Shown: piece by piece, positions 1-8,441 of the stretch
Numbering within the stretch: position 1 is the first letter of the stretch
Layout of the letters: every line of letters begins with the position of its first letter
Translations under genes and position numbers: made by a program
Notes under the pieces: generated by a model
The model's database searches: none
Seen by the model: only the letters and a program-made list of their open reading frames with translations
Told to the model about the DNA's origin: nothing
DNA from: Amycolatopsis anabasis
GTDB taxonomy: Bacteria; Actinomycetota; Actinomycetes; Mycobacteriales; Pseudonocardiaceae
Direction: 5' to 3'
NCBI RefSeq assembly: GCF_009765355.1
Contig: NZ_VTHK01000008.1
Location: forward strand, 1 to 64,000
DNA: 64,000 bases

Positions 1-39
1 CGTCAACCCCACTGACCAGCACCAACAGGATGAAAACTC

Positions 40-124
40 CCCAATGTGGCTTTCGGGGCGTTGAGCGCCCCGAAAGCCACATTGGGAACCTTCAACGCCC
101 CCAATGCCACATTGGGGGCGTTGA
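40..124. repeat. Family A palindromic repeat, copy 1 (two hairpins)
   Basis: Two near-adjacent inverted repeats. The first has perfect 21-bp arms (40-60 and 66-86) around a 5-nt loop. The second has 15-bp arms (92-106 and 110-124) around a 3-nt loop. Each is bounded by CCAATG/CATTGG, and AACCTTCAACG-type linkers join them. It begins 5 nt beyond the stop of the minus-strand membrane protein, so it may terminate that gene. Related copies lie near 18.2, 54.7 and 63.9 kb. Confidence 0.85.
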
Positions 125-129
125 GCTAT

Positions 130-1353
130 TCAGAGCACGGCGTCGGGGAGGGTGGTCGCGGGGCGGTGGCGGGCGAGGCGGGTGCTCAGCCAGCGGGTGG
201 CCGGGGGTGCGGCCCACCAGAGGAGGCCCACGGCGACCAGGGTGATCGGGATCGTCCAGTAGGCGACCGGGGGCGCCGATTCGGTGTGCGCGTCGCCGAG
301 GATCCAGGGGCGGAACTGCGCCTGGAGCAGGAGTGTCCCGTAGCCGGACGCGGTGACCAGGAGGGCTCCGGTGGCCGCGGTCAGGGCGCGGTGGTCGCGG
401 CCGATCCGGAACGCGAGGTCGACCGCGACCCCGACGGCGAGCAGGTAGCACGGGACCGTCGACACCGGGAAGCCGGAGCCCAGCAGCAGCGGCCAGATCA
501 GCAGGCGGTAGCCGACGTACAGCCCCGCCACGGTCGTCGCGGCCCAGGACCGGCCGATCGTGTGGCGGGCGAGCGCGAGGATCAGCGCGGACACGCCGAT
601 GCCCCACAGCGGGTAGACCCAGTCCGCGATCGGCATGGTGAAGTGCAGCACCGCGTCCCGGTCGACCGGGTGGCCGATCTGCTGCGCGGCGAACTCCAGC
701 AACGACGGCTCGGCCTCGGGGACGCCGCGTTCCCAGGCGCGCAGGCCGAGGATGCCGTACTCCTGCTGGCCGTTCGGGAAGAACGTGTTCTCCAGGAAGA
801 ACGTCCACAGGGCGACCAGGACCACCGTGCGGGTGCGGCCGGGGGTGGAAAGTTTCAGCCAGCCGTCCAGGACTCCGGCCAGCATGATCCCGGTGCCCAG
901 GTAGAGCAGCAGGTGGGACGGGCTCCACGCGGTCAGGTCGAGCCCGTTGATCCGGTGGTTCAGCACGTCCAGCGGCCCGGCGACGAGGAAGGTCGCCATC
1001 CCGGCCTGCATCAGCCGCAGCGAGCGCTTGTCGCAGCCCAGGCCGGTGTAGGTGTGGATCATCACCAGCACCACGACGATCCCGGTGCCCACGGTGTTGA
1101 TCAGATGCGGCGGGGCCAGGTCGTCGCGGATGAACCGGAAGTGCCACGACATGTCCCAGGACGAGCCGAGCACCTTGAACGCGAACGCGACGACCCACAT
1201 GGTGTAGGCGAAGTTGAGCGCCCAGGGCGCGGTCGGCTGCCCCGGCGCGCCGCGCTTCCAGTAGCGGCGGAAGAACAGCTTGGTCTTCGCGATCGGGCCG
1301 CGCGGGATCACGTCCGGATCAGCGGCGCGGGAAGAGTCGGCCGTCCTCGTCAT
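130..1353 (-). CDS. Multi-TM integral membrane protein of unknown function
   Basis: About 407 residues, rich in hydrophobic segments; I estimate nine or ten membrane spans. A charged N-terminal tail (MTRTADSSRAADPDV) precedes the first span. Polar motifs between early spans, such as SWDMSWHFRF and DVLNHRINGLD, are Trp/His/Asp-rich and could form a conserved site. I do not recognise a named family. The start at 1353 leaves GAGAG about 12 nt upstream; an in-frame ATG at 1365 is an alternative, and the frame stays open to 1524 without another convincing site. It stands alone, with a family A hairpin pair just past its stop and a possible tiny hydrophobic ORF divergent from it. Confidence 0.75.
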   Translation of the reverse strand: MTRTADSSRAADPDVIPRGPIAKTKLFFRRYWKRGAPGQPTAPWALNFAYTMWVVAFAFKVLGSSWDMSWHFRFIRDDLAPPHLINTVGTGIVVVLVMIHTYTGLGCDKRSLRLMQAGMATFLVAGPLDVLNHRINGLDLTAWSPSHLLLYLGTGIMLAGVLDGWLKLSTPGRTRTVVLVALWTFFLENTFFPNGQQEYGILGLRAWERGVPEAEPSLLEFAAQQIGHPVDRDAVLHFTMPIADWVYPLWGIGVSALILALARHTIGRSWAATTVAGLYVGYRLLIWPLLLGSGFPVSTVPCYLLAVGVAVDLAFRIGRDHRALTAATGALLVTASGYGTLLLQAQFRPWILGDAHTESAPPVAYWTIPITLVAVGLLWWAAPPATRWLSTRLARHRPATTLPDAVL

Positions 1354-1471
1354 AACGGCCATCATCTCTCGCGGAGCTACCGCTGGGTAGGGCGGCCGCC
1401 GGAAACCAGGGTTCACCCGGAGGGGTGGTGAGTTTGCGTCCCGGGCGAACGGGGAGGCAGGGTGTTCGGCC

Positions 1472-1558
1472 ATGATGTCGAAACGTGTCGTGGCCGCGGT
1501 GCTGATCGCGGCACTCGTGCTCACCGGCGGCGGGGTGCTGGGGAGTCTCTTCTTCTAG
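1472..1558 (+). CDS. Possible 28-residue hydrophobic peptide
   Basis: ATGATG opens a 28-codon frame ending in TAG. The product is MMSKRVV followed by a hydrophobic stretch (AAVLIAALVLTGGGVLG) and SLFF, which looks like a single membrane span with a positive N-terminus. GGGGAGG lies 14 nt upstream, somewhat far for a ribosome site. It is divergent from the membrane protein on the minus strand and ends 22 bp before the DUF3151 gene. It may be a real small membrane protein or chance coding in the intergenic gap; function unknown. Confidence 0.35.
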   Translation: MMSKRVVAAVLIAALVLTGGGVLGSLFF

Positions 1559-1580
1559 CGCTGTGGAGCAGAATGGCGGC

Positions 1581-1994
1581 ATGACGCACGCCAATCTGCT
1601 CGGCCCCGAGCCGACTCTGCTGCCCGAGCGAGCCGAAGCGCAGGCCGCGCTGGACTCCGGTACCGACCCCGCCGAGGTGGCCGCCGAGCACCCCGACTTC
1701 AGCGAGGCGTGGGCCGCCCTCGCCGAGCGCGCGCTGGCCGACGAGCAAATCGTCGCGGCCTACGCCTACGCCCGCACCGGCTACCACCGCGGGCTGGACC
1801 AGCTCCGGCGCGCGGGGTGGAAGGGATTCGGCCCGGTGCCGTGGAACCACCGCCCGAACCAGGGGTTCCTGCGGGCCTTGGCCGTCCTGGGCAAGGCGGC
1901 CCAGCGCATCGGCGAGACCGAGGAGTACGAACGCTGCAGCAAGTTCATCGCCGATTCGGACCCCGCGGCGGCCGAGGCCACCGGGCTGAAGTGA
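1581..1994 (+). CDS. DUF3151 domain-containing protein
   Basis: 137 residues, matching the conserved actinobacterial DUF3151 family. The N-terminal GPEPTLLP and central YAYARTGYHRGLDQLRR are hallmark segments, followed by WKGFGPVPW and GFLRALAVL. It is probably an all-helical cytosolic protein; its biochemical role is unknown. The ATG at 1581 gives the family's usual MTxxNLLGPEPTLLP beginning, with GGAG about 12 nt upstream; the GTG at 1563 only adds six residues. It is convergent with the lipase gene, leaving about 60 bp between stops. Confidence 0.85.
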   Translation: MTHANLLGPEPTLLPERAEAQAALDSGTDPAEVAAEHPDFSEAWAALAERALADEQIVAAYAYARTGYHRGLDQLRRAGWKGFGPVPWNHRPNQGFLRALAVLGKAAQRIGETEEYERCSKFIADSDPAAAEATGLK

Positions 1995-2055
1995 CGCCGG
2001 GACCGGGCGTGCTCCGCGTCGGCGTACGCCCGGTCCAGGATGTCGATCCGCAGCA

Positions 2056-3282
2056 CTAGAACTTGCCGCAGTTGTCCGGCGCGGGCTTGCCCGCGAACCG
2101 GTCGTTCAGCCAGCCGAACGCCTCCGGGAAGGCCGCGATCGCGCCGCCGACGTGGGTCGGCACGATCGAGGTGCTGAACTGCACGGTCGTCCCCCGCGCG
2201 CACCAGGACTCGGCCATGGTCTTGCCCTGCTCGTAGGGGACGATGTCGTCCAGGGCGCTGTGCACGACCAGCGTCGGCGCGGTCGGCTTGCGCGCACCGA
2301 TCAGCTGCTCGGCGACCCGCGATTTGTACGGCTCCTCGCCGAGGTAGGCGGCGAGCGGGCGGCCGTCCCTGGTCAGCGTGCTGCTCCGGGTGAACGCGTG
2401 CGCCGCGATCGCCTGGACCGTGCACTCGTTCTTGACCTGCTCGAACAGCTGCTTGCCCTTGTCGTTGAGCACGTCCGGGATGTTCAGCTCCGGGTAGGCG
2501 TAGTCCATGCTGGCCAGCGCGAAACCGAGGAAACCGACCGCGTAGTGCCCGTCCAGGTTCTTCGCCACCGCGGCCAGATCGGCCGGGACCGCGCCCGCGT
2601 AGGCGCCCTTGACCTTCAGCTCGGGCGCGTAGCTCGGGTGCAGTTCCGCCGCGGCCGCGGACGCGCCGCCGCCCTGGGAGTACCCGGCGATGCCGACCGG
2701 TCCCGCGTCCGGCAGCTTCGCCTCGGGCAGCCGCTGCGCCGCGCGGATCGAGTCCAGCACCGCGTGCCCCTCGGCGGCGCGGTTGACGTAGGTGTGCGTG
2801 CCCGGCGTGCCTAGGCCCTCGTAGTCGGTCACCACCACGGCGTATCCGCGCAGCAGCAGGCCGGAGATGAACGGCCCCTCGTACTCCAGGCCCGCGGCCA
2901 TCGCCTTGGACGGCGCGCAGTCGTCGCCGACGCCCTGGGTCCCCGGCGCGTAGCCGATGATGGGTCGTTCACCCGGGCCGTCCCACTTCGCGGTCGGGGT
3001 GAGCACGGTGCCGGTGACCGCGATCGGGCGGTCGTGGGTGTCCGTGCTGCGGTACATGATGCGCCGCACGCTCGCCGGCGCGCGGATCAGCTTCACCGGG
3101 TCGACGAAGAAATCGGCAGGTTCGTGTTTGATGATGTCGCCATTGCTTCCCGCGGGAAGTGGCGAGGGAGGATCGTAGAACGAGGGAGCGGCGGCGGCCT
3201 GGGATGAACCGAAGGTCAGCAGCGCGAGTGCGGCGGCTGAAGAGAGGGCGGCGGCCAGCCCGCGGCGAACGAACATACGCAT
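2056..3282 (-). CDS. Secreted lipase, LIP/CalA-like family
   Basis: 408 residues with an Arg-rich n-region, a hydrophobic core and an AQAAAAP-type Ala-rich cleavage zone near residue 32, so probably exported. The mature part is an alpha/beta hydrolase of the secretory lipase (LIP) family: oxyanion region YAPGTQGVGDDCAPS (111-125), nucleophile motif GYSQGG with Ser202, likely acid Asp346 in HSALDDIVP, and His378 in PTHVGG. It probably hydrolyses triacylglycerols or other long-chain esters outside the cell. It is transcribed divergently from a TetR gene, and a 24-bp palindrome between them suggests repression by that regulator. A second ATG two codons in is an alternative start. Confidence 0.88.
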   Translation of the reverse strand: MRMFVRRGLAAALSSAAALALLTFGSSQAAAAPSFYDPPSPLPAGSNGDIIKHEPADFFVDPVKLIRAPASVRRIMYRSTDTHDRPIAVTGTVLTPTAKWDGPGERPIIGYAPGTQGVGDDCAPSKAMAAGLEYEGPFISGLLLRGYAVVVTDYEGLGTPGTHTYVNRAAEGHAVLDSIRAAQRLPEAKLPDAGPVGIAGYSQGGGASAAAAELHPSYAPELKVKGAYAGAVPADLAAVAKNLDGHYAVGFLGFALASMDYAYPELNIPDVLNDKGKQLFEQVKNECTVQAIAAHAFTRSSTLTRDGRPLAAYLGEEPYKSRVAEQLIGARKPTAPTLVVHSALDDIVPYEQGKTMAESWCARGTTVQFSTSIVPTHVGGAIAAFPEAFGWLNDRFAGKPAPDNCGKF

Positions 3283-3305
3283 GCAAGCTCTCCGATGAGC
3301 AGGGG

Positions 3306-3329
3306 TTTTCCGACAGCATTGTCGGAAAA
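3306..3329. promoter_or_regulatory. Probable TetR operator between lipase and regulator
   Basis: Perfect inverted repeat TTTTCCGACA-GCAT-TGTCGGAAAA: 10-bp arms and a 4-nt spacer, A/T-rich at both ends in otherwise G+C-rich DNA. It sits in the 69-bp gap between the divergent lipase (start 3282) and TetR (start 3352) genes. Size, symmetry and position are those of a TetR-family operator controlling both genes. That the neighbour binds it is inference. Confidence 0.75.
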
Positions 3330-3351
3330 AGAATCACGTGAGGTGAACGAC

Positions 3352-4002
3352 ATGTCAAGCCCGACCCGGCGCGGGCCCGGCCGGCCGCGGAAGCTGCCGG
3401 CGGACGAACAGCGCGCGCTGGTGCTGGCGGCGGCCCGCGGAGCATTCGCGGCGCACGGCGCGCAGGCCGCCACCATCGAGCAGATCGCCCGGGACGCGGG
3501 GGTTTCCCGGCAGGCGGTCTACGAGCAGTTCGGTGACAAGAACACGCTGTTCAACGAGGTCGTGGCCGATCTCGAGGAGCGGGCCTTCGCGGCGATCGGC
3601 TCGGTCGCGGCCGGGGACGCCGAACTCGAACTGCGGGCGTGGGCGCGGAAGAACTACGCCGCGATGTTCACCTTCGTCGCGGAGCACCCGGACGCGCTGT
3701 CGGTGCTCGGGGAGGCCGAGCGGCTCGGCGATCCGGCGATGACCCGGCTGCGGGCCCGGCTCGCCCGGGTCTACACCGAGGCCAGCAGGCGGCGCTGGGC
3801 GGAATTCGGCGTGGAACCGGGGCGAGCCGACACCGCGCTGGTCACCATGTACTTCGCGATGACCGAGGCGCTGGTGAACCTGACCTGGGACGGGGACCCG
3901 CCGGACCGGGAGGCGCTGATCGATCTGCTCACCGAGTTCACCATCGGCGGCGTGGTCCGGCTGTACGAGCAGGCTTCGGACGTGATCGCCCGGATGCGTT
4001 AG
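3352..4002 (+). CDS. TetR/AcrR family transcriptional regulator
   Basis: 216 residues. A basic N-terminal tail (RRGPGRPRK) leads into a TetR helix-turn-helix at about residues 20-65, with IEQIARDAGVSRQAVYEQFGDKNTLF as its core. The remainder is the helical ligand-binding and dimerisation domain. ATG 3352 is preceded by GAGGTGA at good spacing; earlier in-frame codons run through the operator and are rejected. It is divergent from the secreted lipase and probably represses it and itself through the palindrome at 3306-3329. The inducer cannot be predicted; a fatty acid is a guess. Confidence 0.9.
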   Translation: MSSPTRRGPGRPRKLPADEQRALVLAAARGAFAAHGAQAATIEQIARDAGVSRQAVYEQFGDKNTLFNEVVADLEERAFAAIGSVAAGDAELELRAWARKNYAAMFTFVAEHPDALSVLGEAERLGDPAMTRLRARLARVYTEASRRRWAEFGVEPGRADTALVTMYFAMTEALVNLTWDGDPPDREALIDLLTEFTIGGVVRLYEQASDVIARMR

Positions 4003-4014
4003 TCCTTTGTGGAC
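4002..4014 (+). repeat. 13-mer GTCC-TTTGT-GGAC
   Basis: Starts on the last base of the TetR stop codon, in that gene's orientation. Flanking A/T extends the stem to 5 bp. This is the only exact copy I found that lies essentially outside coding sequence. Confidence 0.6.
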
Positions 4015-4016
4015 TC

Positions 4017-4481
4017 TCAGAGGGGTTTCTCGAACGGCAGGTGGCCGATGGTCAGCGGATCGGCGTCGACGTCGAACAGCGGTGTGTACCCGGCGGCCAG
4101 GTACAGGCCCTTCGCCTCCGGTTGCCGGGGGCCGGTGGTGAGGAAGAGGCGGCGGTAGCCCCGCCGCTTCGCCTCGGCCTCCAGTTCGGCGAGCACCCGG
4201 CGGGCCAGGCCCCGGCGCCGGTGCGCCGAATGCGTCCAGACCCGCTTGACCTCGGCGGTTTCCGGGTCGTAGCGGCGGAACGCCCCGCCCGCGACGCTTT
4301 CGCCGTCCTCCCGGAGGAGCAGGAAGGCGCCGTCCGGGGGCGCGAACTCCGCCGCCGGGTACTTGCTCATCTCCACCGCGGCGCTCGGGCCGTAGCGGGC
4401 GTGGTACTCCACGTTCAGCTCGGCGAGCATCGGCTCGGCTTCCGGATCGGTGACGGCGTACTGCCGTATCTCGTACGTCAC
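4017..4481 (-). CDS. GNAT family N-acetyltransferase
   Basis: 154 residues. It carries the GNAT acetyl-CoA-binding motif A (VKRVWTHSAHRRRGLARRVL, about residues 78-97), followed by a beta strand RRLFLTTG and the C-terminal GLYLAAGYTPL typical of the fold. Substrate unknown. Its ATG overlaps the stop of the upstream LLM monooxygenase by 4 bp (ATGA), so the two are translationally coupled. Whether they share a pathway is not shown by the sequence. It converges with the TetR gene, whose stop lies 15 bp away. Confidence 0.88.
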   Translation of the reverse strand: MTYEIRQYAVTDPEAEPMLAELNVEYHARYGPSAAVEMSKYPAAEFAPPDGAFLLLREDGESVAGGAFRRYDPETAEVKRVWTHSAHRRRGLARRVLAELEAEAKRRGYRRLFLTTGPRQPEAKGLYLAAGYTPLFDVDADPLTIGHLPFEKPL

Positions 4482-5617
4482 CCGTCCACTGCTACCGAAT
4501 CACCGGCCGGTGCGGCGACCGCCCGGGCCGCCCGGTCCCGCTTCGCGACCTCTTCCCGCACGATCGGGATCACGTACCGGCCGAAGTCGATCGTGTCGCC
4601 GAGCAGGTCGTAGCCGCGCGCGGACAGGATGTCGACGCCCAGGTCGTAGTAGTCGAGCAACGCGGCCGCGACCGTTTCCGGCGTGCCCACCAGAGCGTTC
4701 GAGTTCCCGGCGCCACCGGTCGCCGCCGCGGTCGGCGTCCACAGCGCACGGTCGTAGCGCTCCCCGGCGGCGGCCACCGAGAGCAGCCGCTGCGAACCGG
4801 TGTTCTCCGGATTGGTCAGCGAGTGCCGCCGGGTCAGCTGCTGACCGCCCGCGGTGCGCGCCTTGATCGCGTCCACCGTGCGGTAGGCCTTCTCCCAGGC
4901 GAGTTCCTCGGTCGGCGCGATGATCGGCCGGAACGCGACCTGGATCCGCGGCCGGTCGGTGCGCCCGGCGGCGCGCGCGGCGGCCTGGACGGCCTCGATC
5001 TGCTCGGCGGTCTGCGCGAGCGGTTCGCCCCACAGGCAGTAGATGTCCGCCTCGGCGCCACCGGCGGCGTAGGCGGCCGGTGAGGAACCGCCGAACGAGA
5101 CGTTCGGGCGGGGTTGCTGGACCGGCCGGATGTCGCTGACGAAATCGGCGAACCGGTAGTGCTCGCCCTGGTGGTCGAACGGCTCGTCGGAGGTCCACGC
5201 CCGCTTCACGATCTGGATGTATTCCCTGGTGCGCGCGTAGCGGTCGTCCTTGGTCAGGTAGTCGCCTTCGCGCTGCTGCTCGTGGTCGTTGCCGCCGGTG
5301 ATGAAGTGCACGGTCAGGCGGCCGCCGGAGAGCTGGTCCAGCGTGGCGAACGTCTTCGCCGCGAACGTGGGGTAGGAGACGTTCGGCCGGTGCGCCAGCA
5401 GGATCTGCAGCTTGTCCAGCTTGGTGGCGACATACGCGGCCGCCTGCGCCGGATCGGGCCCGCCGGAGCCGTACGCGAACAGCACCCGGTCCCAGCCGTG
5501 GTCCTCGTGCGCGCGGGCGAGTTTGAGCGTGTATTCCTTGTCGAAGACGCCGCCGGAGCGCGCACGCGTTTCGGAACCGTCGTGCGTGCCACCGATTCCC
5601 AGGAACTCAACAGGCAT
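4478..5617 (-). CDS. LLM class flavin-dependent monooxygenase, SsuD-like
   Basis: 379 residues of the luciferase-like TIM-barrel superfamily. The segments LDQLSGGRLTVHFITGG and DRYARTREYIQIVKRAW, and the late VAFRPIIAPTEELAWEKA, resemble alkanesulfonate monooxygenases (SsuD type), which use FMNH2 and O2 to release sulfite from sulfonates. The exact substrate is unknown, and no SsuE reductase or ssuABC transporter is adjacent. The start (MPVEFLGIGGTHDG) matches the family's first strand and has AGGGTGG upstream; the long open frame extending upstream is antisense to the FAD gene and is not coding. First gene of a two-gene unit with the GNAT gene. Confidence 0.85.
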   Translation of the reverse strand: MPVEFLGIGGTHDGSETRARSGGVFDKEYTLKLARAHEDHGWDRVLFAYGSGGPDPAQAAAYVATKLDKLQILLAHRPNVSYPTFAAKTFATLDQLSGGRLTVHFITGGNDHEQQREGDYLTKDDRYARTREYIQIVKRAWTSDEPFDHQGEHYRFADFVSDIRPVQQPRPNVSFGGSSPAAYAAGGAEADIYCLWGEPLAQTAEQIEAVQAAARAAGRTDRPRIQVAFRPIIAPTEELAWEKAYRTVDAIKARTAGGQQLTRRHSLTNPENTGSQRLLSVAAAGERYDRALWTPTAAATGGAGNSNALVGTPETVAAALLDYYDLGVDILSARGYDLLGDTIDFGRYVIPIVREEVAKRDRAARAVAAPAGDSVAVDG

Positions 5618-5707
5618 GATCCGCCACCCTTCTGTCCTGATTTCGAGGACTACGCCCGGTCGGAGGGAAGCGGCAACGGAGTCCGGACTGTGGGAAGGTT
5701 GGCGGGA

Positions 5708-7630
5708 ATGGCGGATACGCGGCGTACTTTCGGTGACATGCCGCCGTTTCAGCTCGCGATCGTGGGCGCCGGACCGCGCGGGATTTGCGTGCTGGAACGG
5801 CTTTCCGCGAACGCGCCCGAGTTTCTCGGCGGGCGGCGGCTGGTGGTGCACCTGATCGACCCCTTTCCGCCCGGGCCGGGGCGGGTGTGGCGTTACGACC
5901 AGTCGCCGTTCCTGCGGATGAACTCGATGCCCGAAGACGTCACCATGTTCACCGACGAAACCGTGCTGATCGACGGCCCGGTCCGGCCGGGGCCCTCGCT
6001 TTCCGAATGGGCCCGGCGGGTGCGTTCCGGGAAACTGGCGGTGGACGTTCCCGCCGACGTGCGGGAGGAACTCGCCGGGCTGGCCCCCACCTCGTTCCCG
6101 ACCCGGCGGCTGCAGAGCGTGTACCTCGACTGGGTGTACCGGAAGGTGCTCGCCGAGTTGCCGGACGGGGTCGAGGTGATCGAGCACCGGGCGCGGGCGA
6201 TCGGGCTGACCGGTGATCCGGTGCAGCGGGTGTGGCTCGAGGGCCGGGCGGAACCGCTGCACGCGGACGCCGTGCTGCTGACCGTCGGGCACCTCGACGC
6301 CGGACCGGACGCGGCCGCCGCCGGACTCGCCGGATTCGCGGAGCGGCACGGGCTCGGCTACTACCCGGCCGGGTACACCGCCGACGTCGACTATTCCGCG
6401 GTGCGGCCGGGGGAAACCGTGCTGGTGCGCGGTTTCGGGCTGGCGTTCGTCGATCTGATGCTGCTGCTGACCCAGGGGCGCGGCGGCCGGTTCGTCGAGC
6501 AGGACTGCGGCGGGCTGCGGTACGAGCCCAGCGGTGCCGAGCCGGTGCTGCACGTCGGTTCCCGGCGCGGGGTGCCCTACCACGCCAAGACCGGGTACCG
6601 CCTGCGCGGGGAACCGTTGCGGTTGCCCAGGTTCTTCGATTCGTACACCGTGGAGAAGCTCACCGCGCTGCCCGGGCCGCTGGATTTCCGGACCGACGTG
6701 TGGCCGCATCTGGCCAAGGAGATCGCCTGGGGTTACTACACCGAGTTGTTCACCGGGCATCCGGACCGGGTGCGGATGGACTGGGCGGTGTTCGCGGACG
6801 CGTTCGCCGATTCCCGGTGGGACAGCGCGGAACTGCGGGACCTGATCCGCCGCGCGGTCCCGGCCGAGGCGGACCGGCTGGACCTGGAGCGCCTGGACCG
6901 GCCGCTGGCCGGGCTGCGGTTCGGGAGCGCCGAGGAGTTCGGCAAGCACCTGCGCGAGTACGTCGAAGCGGATCTCGCCCGCCGCGCGGATCCCGAGTTC
7001 AGCGCCGATCTGGGCGCGTTCATGGCGTTCCTGTCCGTGCTGCCCCCGCTCGCCGCCCTGGTCGGCACCGGCCGCCTCGGCGCGGACTCCCAGGTGTCCG
7101 ATGTGGACGGATGGTGGCACGGCTTCTTCAGCTACTACGCCAGCGGGCCGCCGCCGCGCCGCCTGGAGGAACTGCTCGCCCTGCACGAGGCGGGCGTGGT
7201 TTCCTTCCTGGGCGCGGAAATGCGGGTGCGGGCGGATGCCGAGCACGGGGTGTTCGAAGGCAGTTCCGCGAGTTTTCCGGGAACCGTGCGGGCGACCACG
7301 CTGATCGAGGCGCGGCTGCCGGAGCCGAGTGTTCAGCGCGCCACGGACAAGATCCTGCGCGAGCTGCGGGATGCGGGCGAGCTGGCCGAGGAGGCCGTGC
7401 TCGATCCGGCCACCGGTGCTCGCCTGCCGTCCGGCCGGATCCACACGCGCGTCGACGATTCCCGCCTGCTCGACGCGAACGGGAACCCGCATCCACGCCG
7501 GTTCGCGGTCGGCCCGCACACCAGCGCCCGTTCGGCCGCCGCGTTCACCCGGCCCCGGCGCAACGCCCTGCCGCTCCGCCAGAACGACGCCGTGGCCCGC
7601 GAAATCCTCCGCCTGGCGGTGCTGCCCTGA
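5708..7630 (+). CDS. FAD/NAD(P)-binding domain-containing protein
   Basis: 640 residues. The N-terminus has the dinucleotide-binding motif LAIVGAGPRGICVLERL (about residues 15-31), the signature of the NAD_binding_9 family of FAD/NAD(P)-binding proteins. The rest has several conserved pieces but no domain I recognise. It is presumably a flavoprotein oxidoreductase or hydroxylase; substrate unknown. GGAAGG lies 9 nt before ATG 5708; a second ATG at 5738, closer to the Rossmann strand, is possible. It diverges from the SsuD-like gene, with 90 bp between starts. Confidence 0.8.
   Translation: MADTRRTFGDMPPFQLAIVGAGPRGICVLERLSANAPEFLGGRRLVVHLIDPFPPGPGRVWRYDQSPFLRMNSMPEDVTMFTDETVLIDGPVRPGPSLSEWARRVRSGKLAVDVPADVREELAGLAPTSFPTRRLQSVYLDWVYRKVLAELPDGVEVIEHRARAIGLTGDPVQRVWLEGRAEPLHADAVLLTVGHLDAGPDAAAAGLAGFAERHGLGYYPAGYTADVDYSAVRPGETVLVRGFGLAFVDLMLLLTQGRGGRFVEQDCGGLRYEPSGAEPVLHVGSRRGVPYHAKTGYRLRGEPLRLPRFFDSYTVEKLTALPGPLDFRTDVWPHLAKEIAWGYYTELFTGHPDRVRMDWAVFADAFADSRWDSAELRDLIRRAVPAEADRLDLERLDRPLAGLRFGSAEEFGKHLREYVEADLARRADPEFSADLGAFMAFLSVLPPLAALVGTGRLGADSQVSDVDGWWHGFFSYYASGPPPRRLEELLALHEAGVVSFLGAEMRVRADAEHGVFEGSSASFPGTVRATTLIEARLPEPSVQRATDKILRELRDAGELAEEAVLDPATGARLPSGRIHTRVDDSRLLDANGNPHPRRFAVGPHTSARSAAAFTRPRRNALPLRQNDAVAREILRLAVLP
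7096..7108 (+). repeat. 13-mer GTCC-GATGT-GGAC
   Basis: Inside the FAD/NAD(P)-binding gene, same strand, read as V-S-D-V-D. Same core as the copy in the HNH nuclease gene on the other strand. Confidence 0.6.
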
Positions 7631-7722
7631 CAAATGTCATGCCGGGTTCCGGACGTTCGGCATCGGTGACGAACCGCGCTCGCGGCGAAGCTGGTGTCAC
7701 CAACGGATCGAAGGAGCCGAGC

Positions 7723-8388
7723 ATGACCCAGATCGCCGAAGCCGGGCAGACCGAAGGCAACCCGCTGCTGCGCAGCCTCTCGCCGCTGATTGTGGACGCC
7801 GGTGTGCCGGTGGCTACCTACTACCTGCTCAGCAAGGGCTTCGACTTCAGCGTCACGGCCGCGCTCGCCTGGAGCAGCGTGCTCCCCGCGGCCCGCACGA
7901 TCTGGGGACTCGTCGCGCGGCGCCGGTTCAACGCCCTCGCGGCGTTGATCCTGGCCGCCAACGTGGTGAGCCTGCTGCTGAGCGCGGTCGTCGGCGATCC
8001 GCGGCTGATGCTCGCGAAGGACAGCGGGGTGAGCAGCGTGATCGGCATCGCCGTGCTGTGCTCGGCGTTCCTCGGGCGGCCGATCATGACCGCCGCGATG
8101 AAACCGTGGGTCACCAAGGGGGACCCGGCGAAGCTCGCCGCCTGGGACCGGTTGGCCGCGGCCTCCCCGCGATTCCGCCGCGCCGAGCGGACGTTCTCGA
8201 TCGTGTGGGGCGCGGCGCTGCTCACCGAATGCGTGGCGCGGGTCGTGGGCGCGTACACGTTGCCGATCGACACGATGGCCTGGCTGGGCTCGGTGTTCCT
8301 GATCGGCGCGATCGCGGTGGCGATGGTGGTCGGCGGCGGGCTCGCCGTGGATCCGATGGAGAAGATGGTCGAGGCCGAAGCTCGGTGA
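7723..8388 (+). CDS. VC0807 family integral membrane protein
   Basis: 221 residues with about six membrane segments. The order LSPLIVDAGVPVATYYLL, ALAWSSVLPAARTIWGL and RRFNALAALIL fits the VC0807 family of small membrane proteins, whose function is unknown. A consensus AAGGAG lies 6 nt before ATG 7723. The short gap after the FAD gene holds TGACAAATGTCA overlapping the FAD stop codon, so co-transcription is possible but not certain. A strong bidirectional terminator follows. Confidence 0.82.
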   Translation: MTQIAEAGQTEGNPLLRSLSPLIVDAGVPVATYYLLSKGFDFSVTAALAWSSVLPAARTIWGLVARRRFNALAALILAANVVSLLLSAVVGDPRLMLAKDSGVSSVIGIAVLCSAFLGRPIMTAAMKPWVTKGDPAKLAAWDRLAAASPRFRRAERTFSIVWGAALLTECVARVVGAYTLPIDTMAWLGSVFLIGAIAVAMVVGGGLAVDPMEKMVEAEAR

Positions 8389-8394
8389 AGAAAG

Positions 8395-8428
8395 AGCACC
8401 CCCTTGGCTCAGCGGCCAAGGGGGTGCT
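8395..8428. terminator. Bidirectional hairpin terminator
   Basis: Perfect 13-bp stem (8395-8407 with 8416-8428; AGCACCCCCTTGG and its complement) around an 8-nt loop. It lies between the convergent stops of the VC0807-type gene (8388) and the HNH nuclease gene (8442). There is little flanking T-run, as is usual in actinobacteria. Confidence 0.85.
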
Positions 8429-8441
8429 GGGGTTCAGGTTC

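Noticed and set aside
40..124. Family A repeats as a CRISPR array
   Set aside because: Units are palindromic hairpins with variable linkers, not direct repeats with unique spacers, and no cas genes are present.
46..1431. Long plus-strand open frame opposite the first membrane protein
   Set aside because: Arg/Gly/Pro-rich shadow frame of G+C-rich DNA, antisense to a protein with clear membrane segments. Its first codons are only the family A repeat.
4478..5617. SsuD-like gene as part of a sulfonate uptake cluster
   Set aside because: No ABC transporter or flavin reductase is adjacent; its only coupled partner is a GNAT acetyltransferase.
5618..7633. Upstream extension of the SsuD-like reading frame to over 1,000 codons on the minus strand
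   Set aside because: Antisense to the FAD/NAD(P)-binding gene with low-complexity composition; the true start MPVEFLGIGG at 5617 has a ribosome site.
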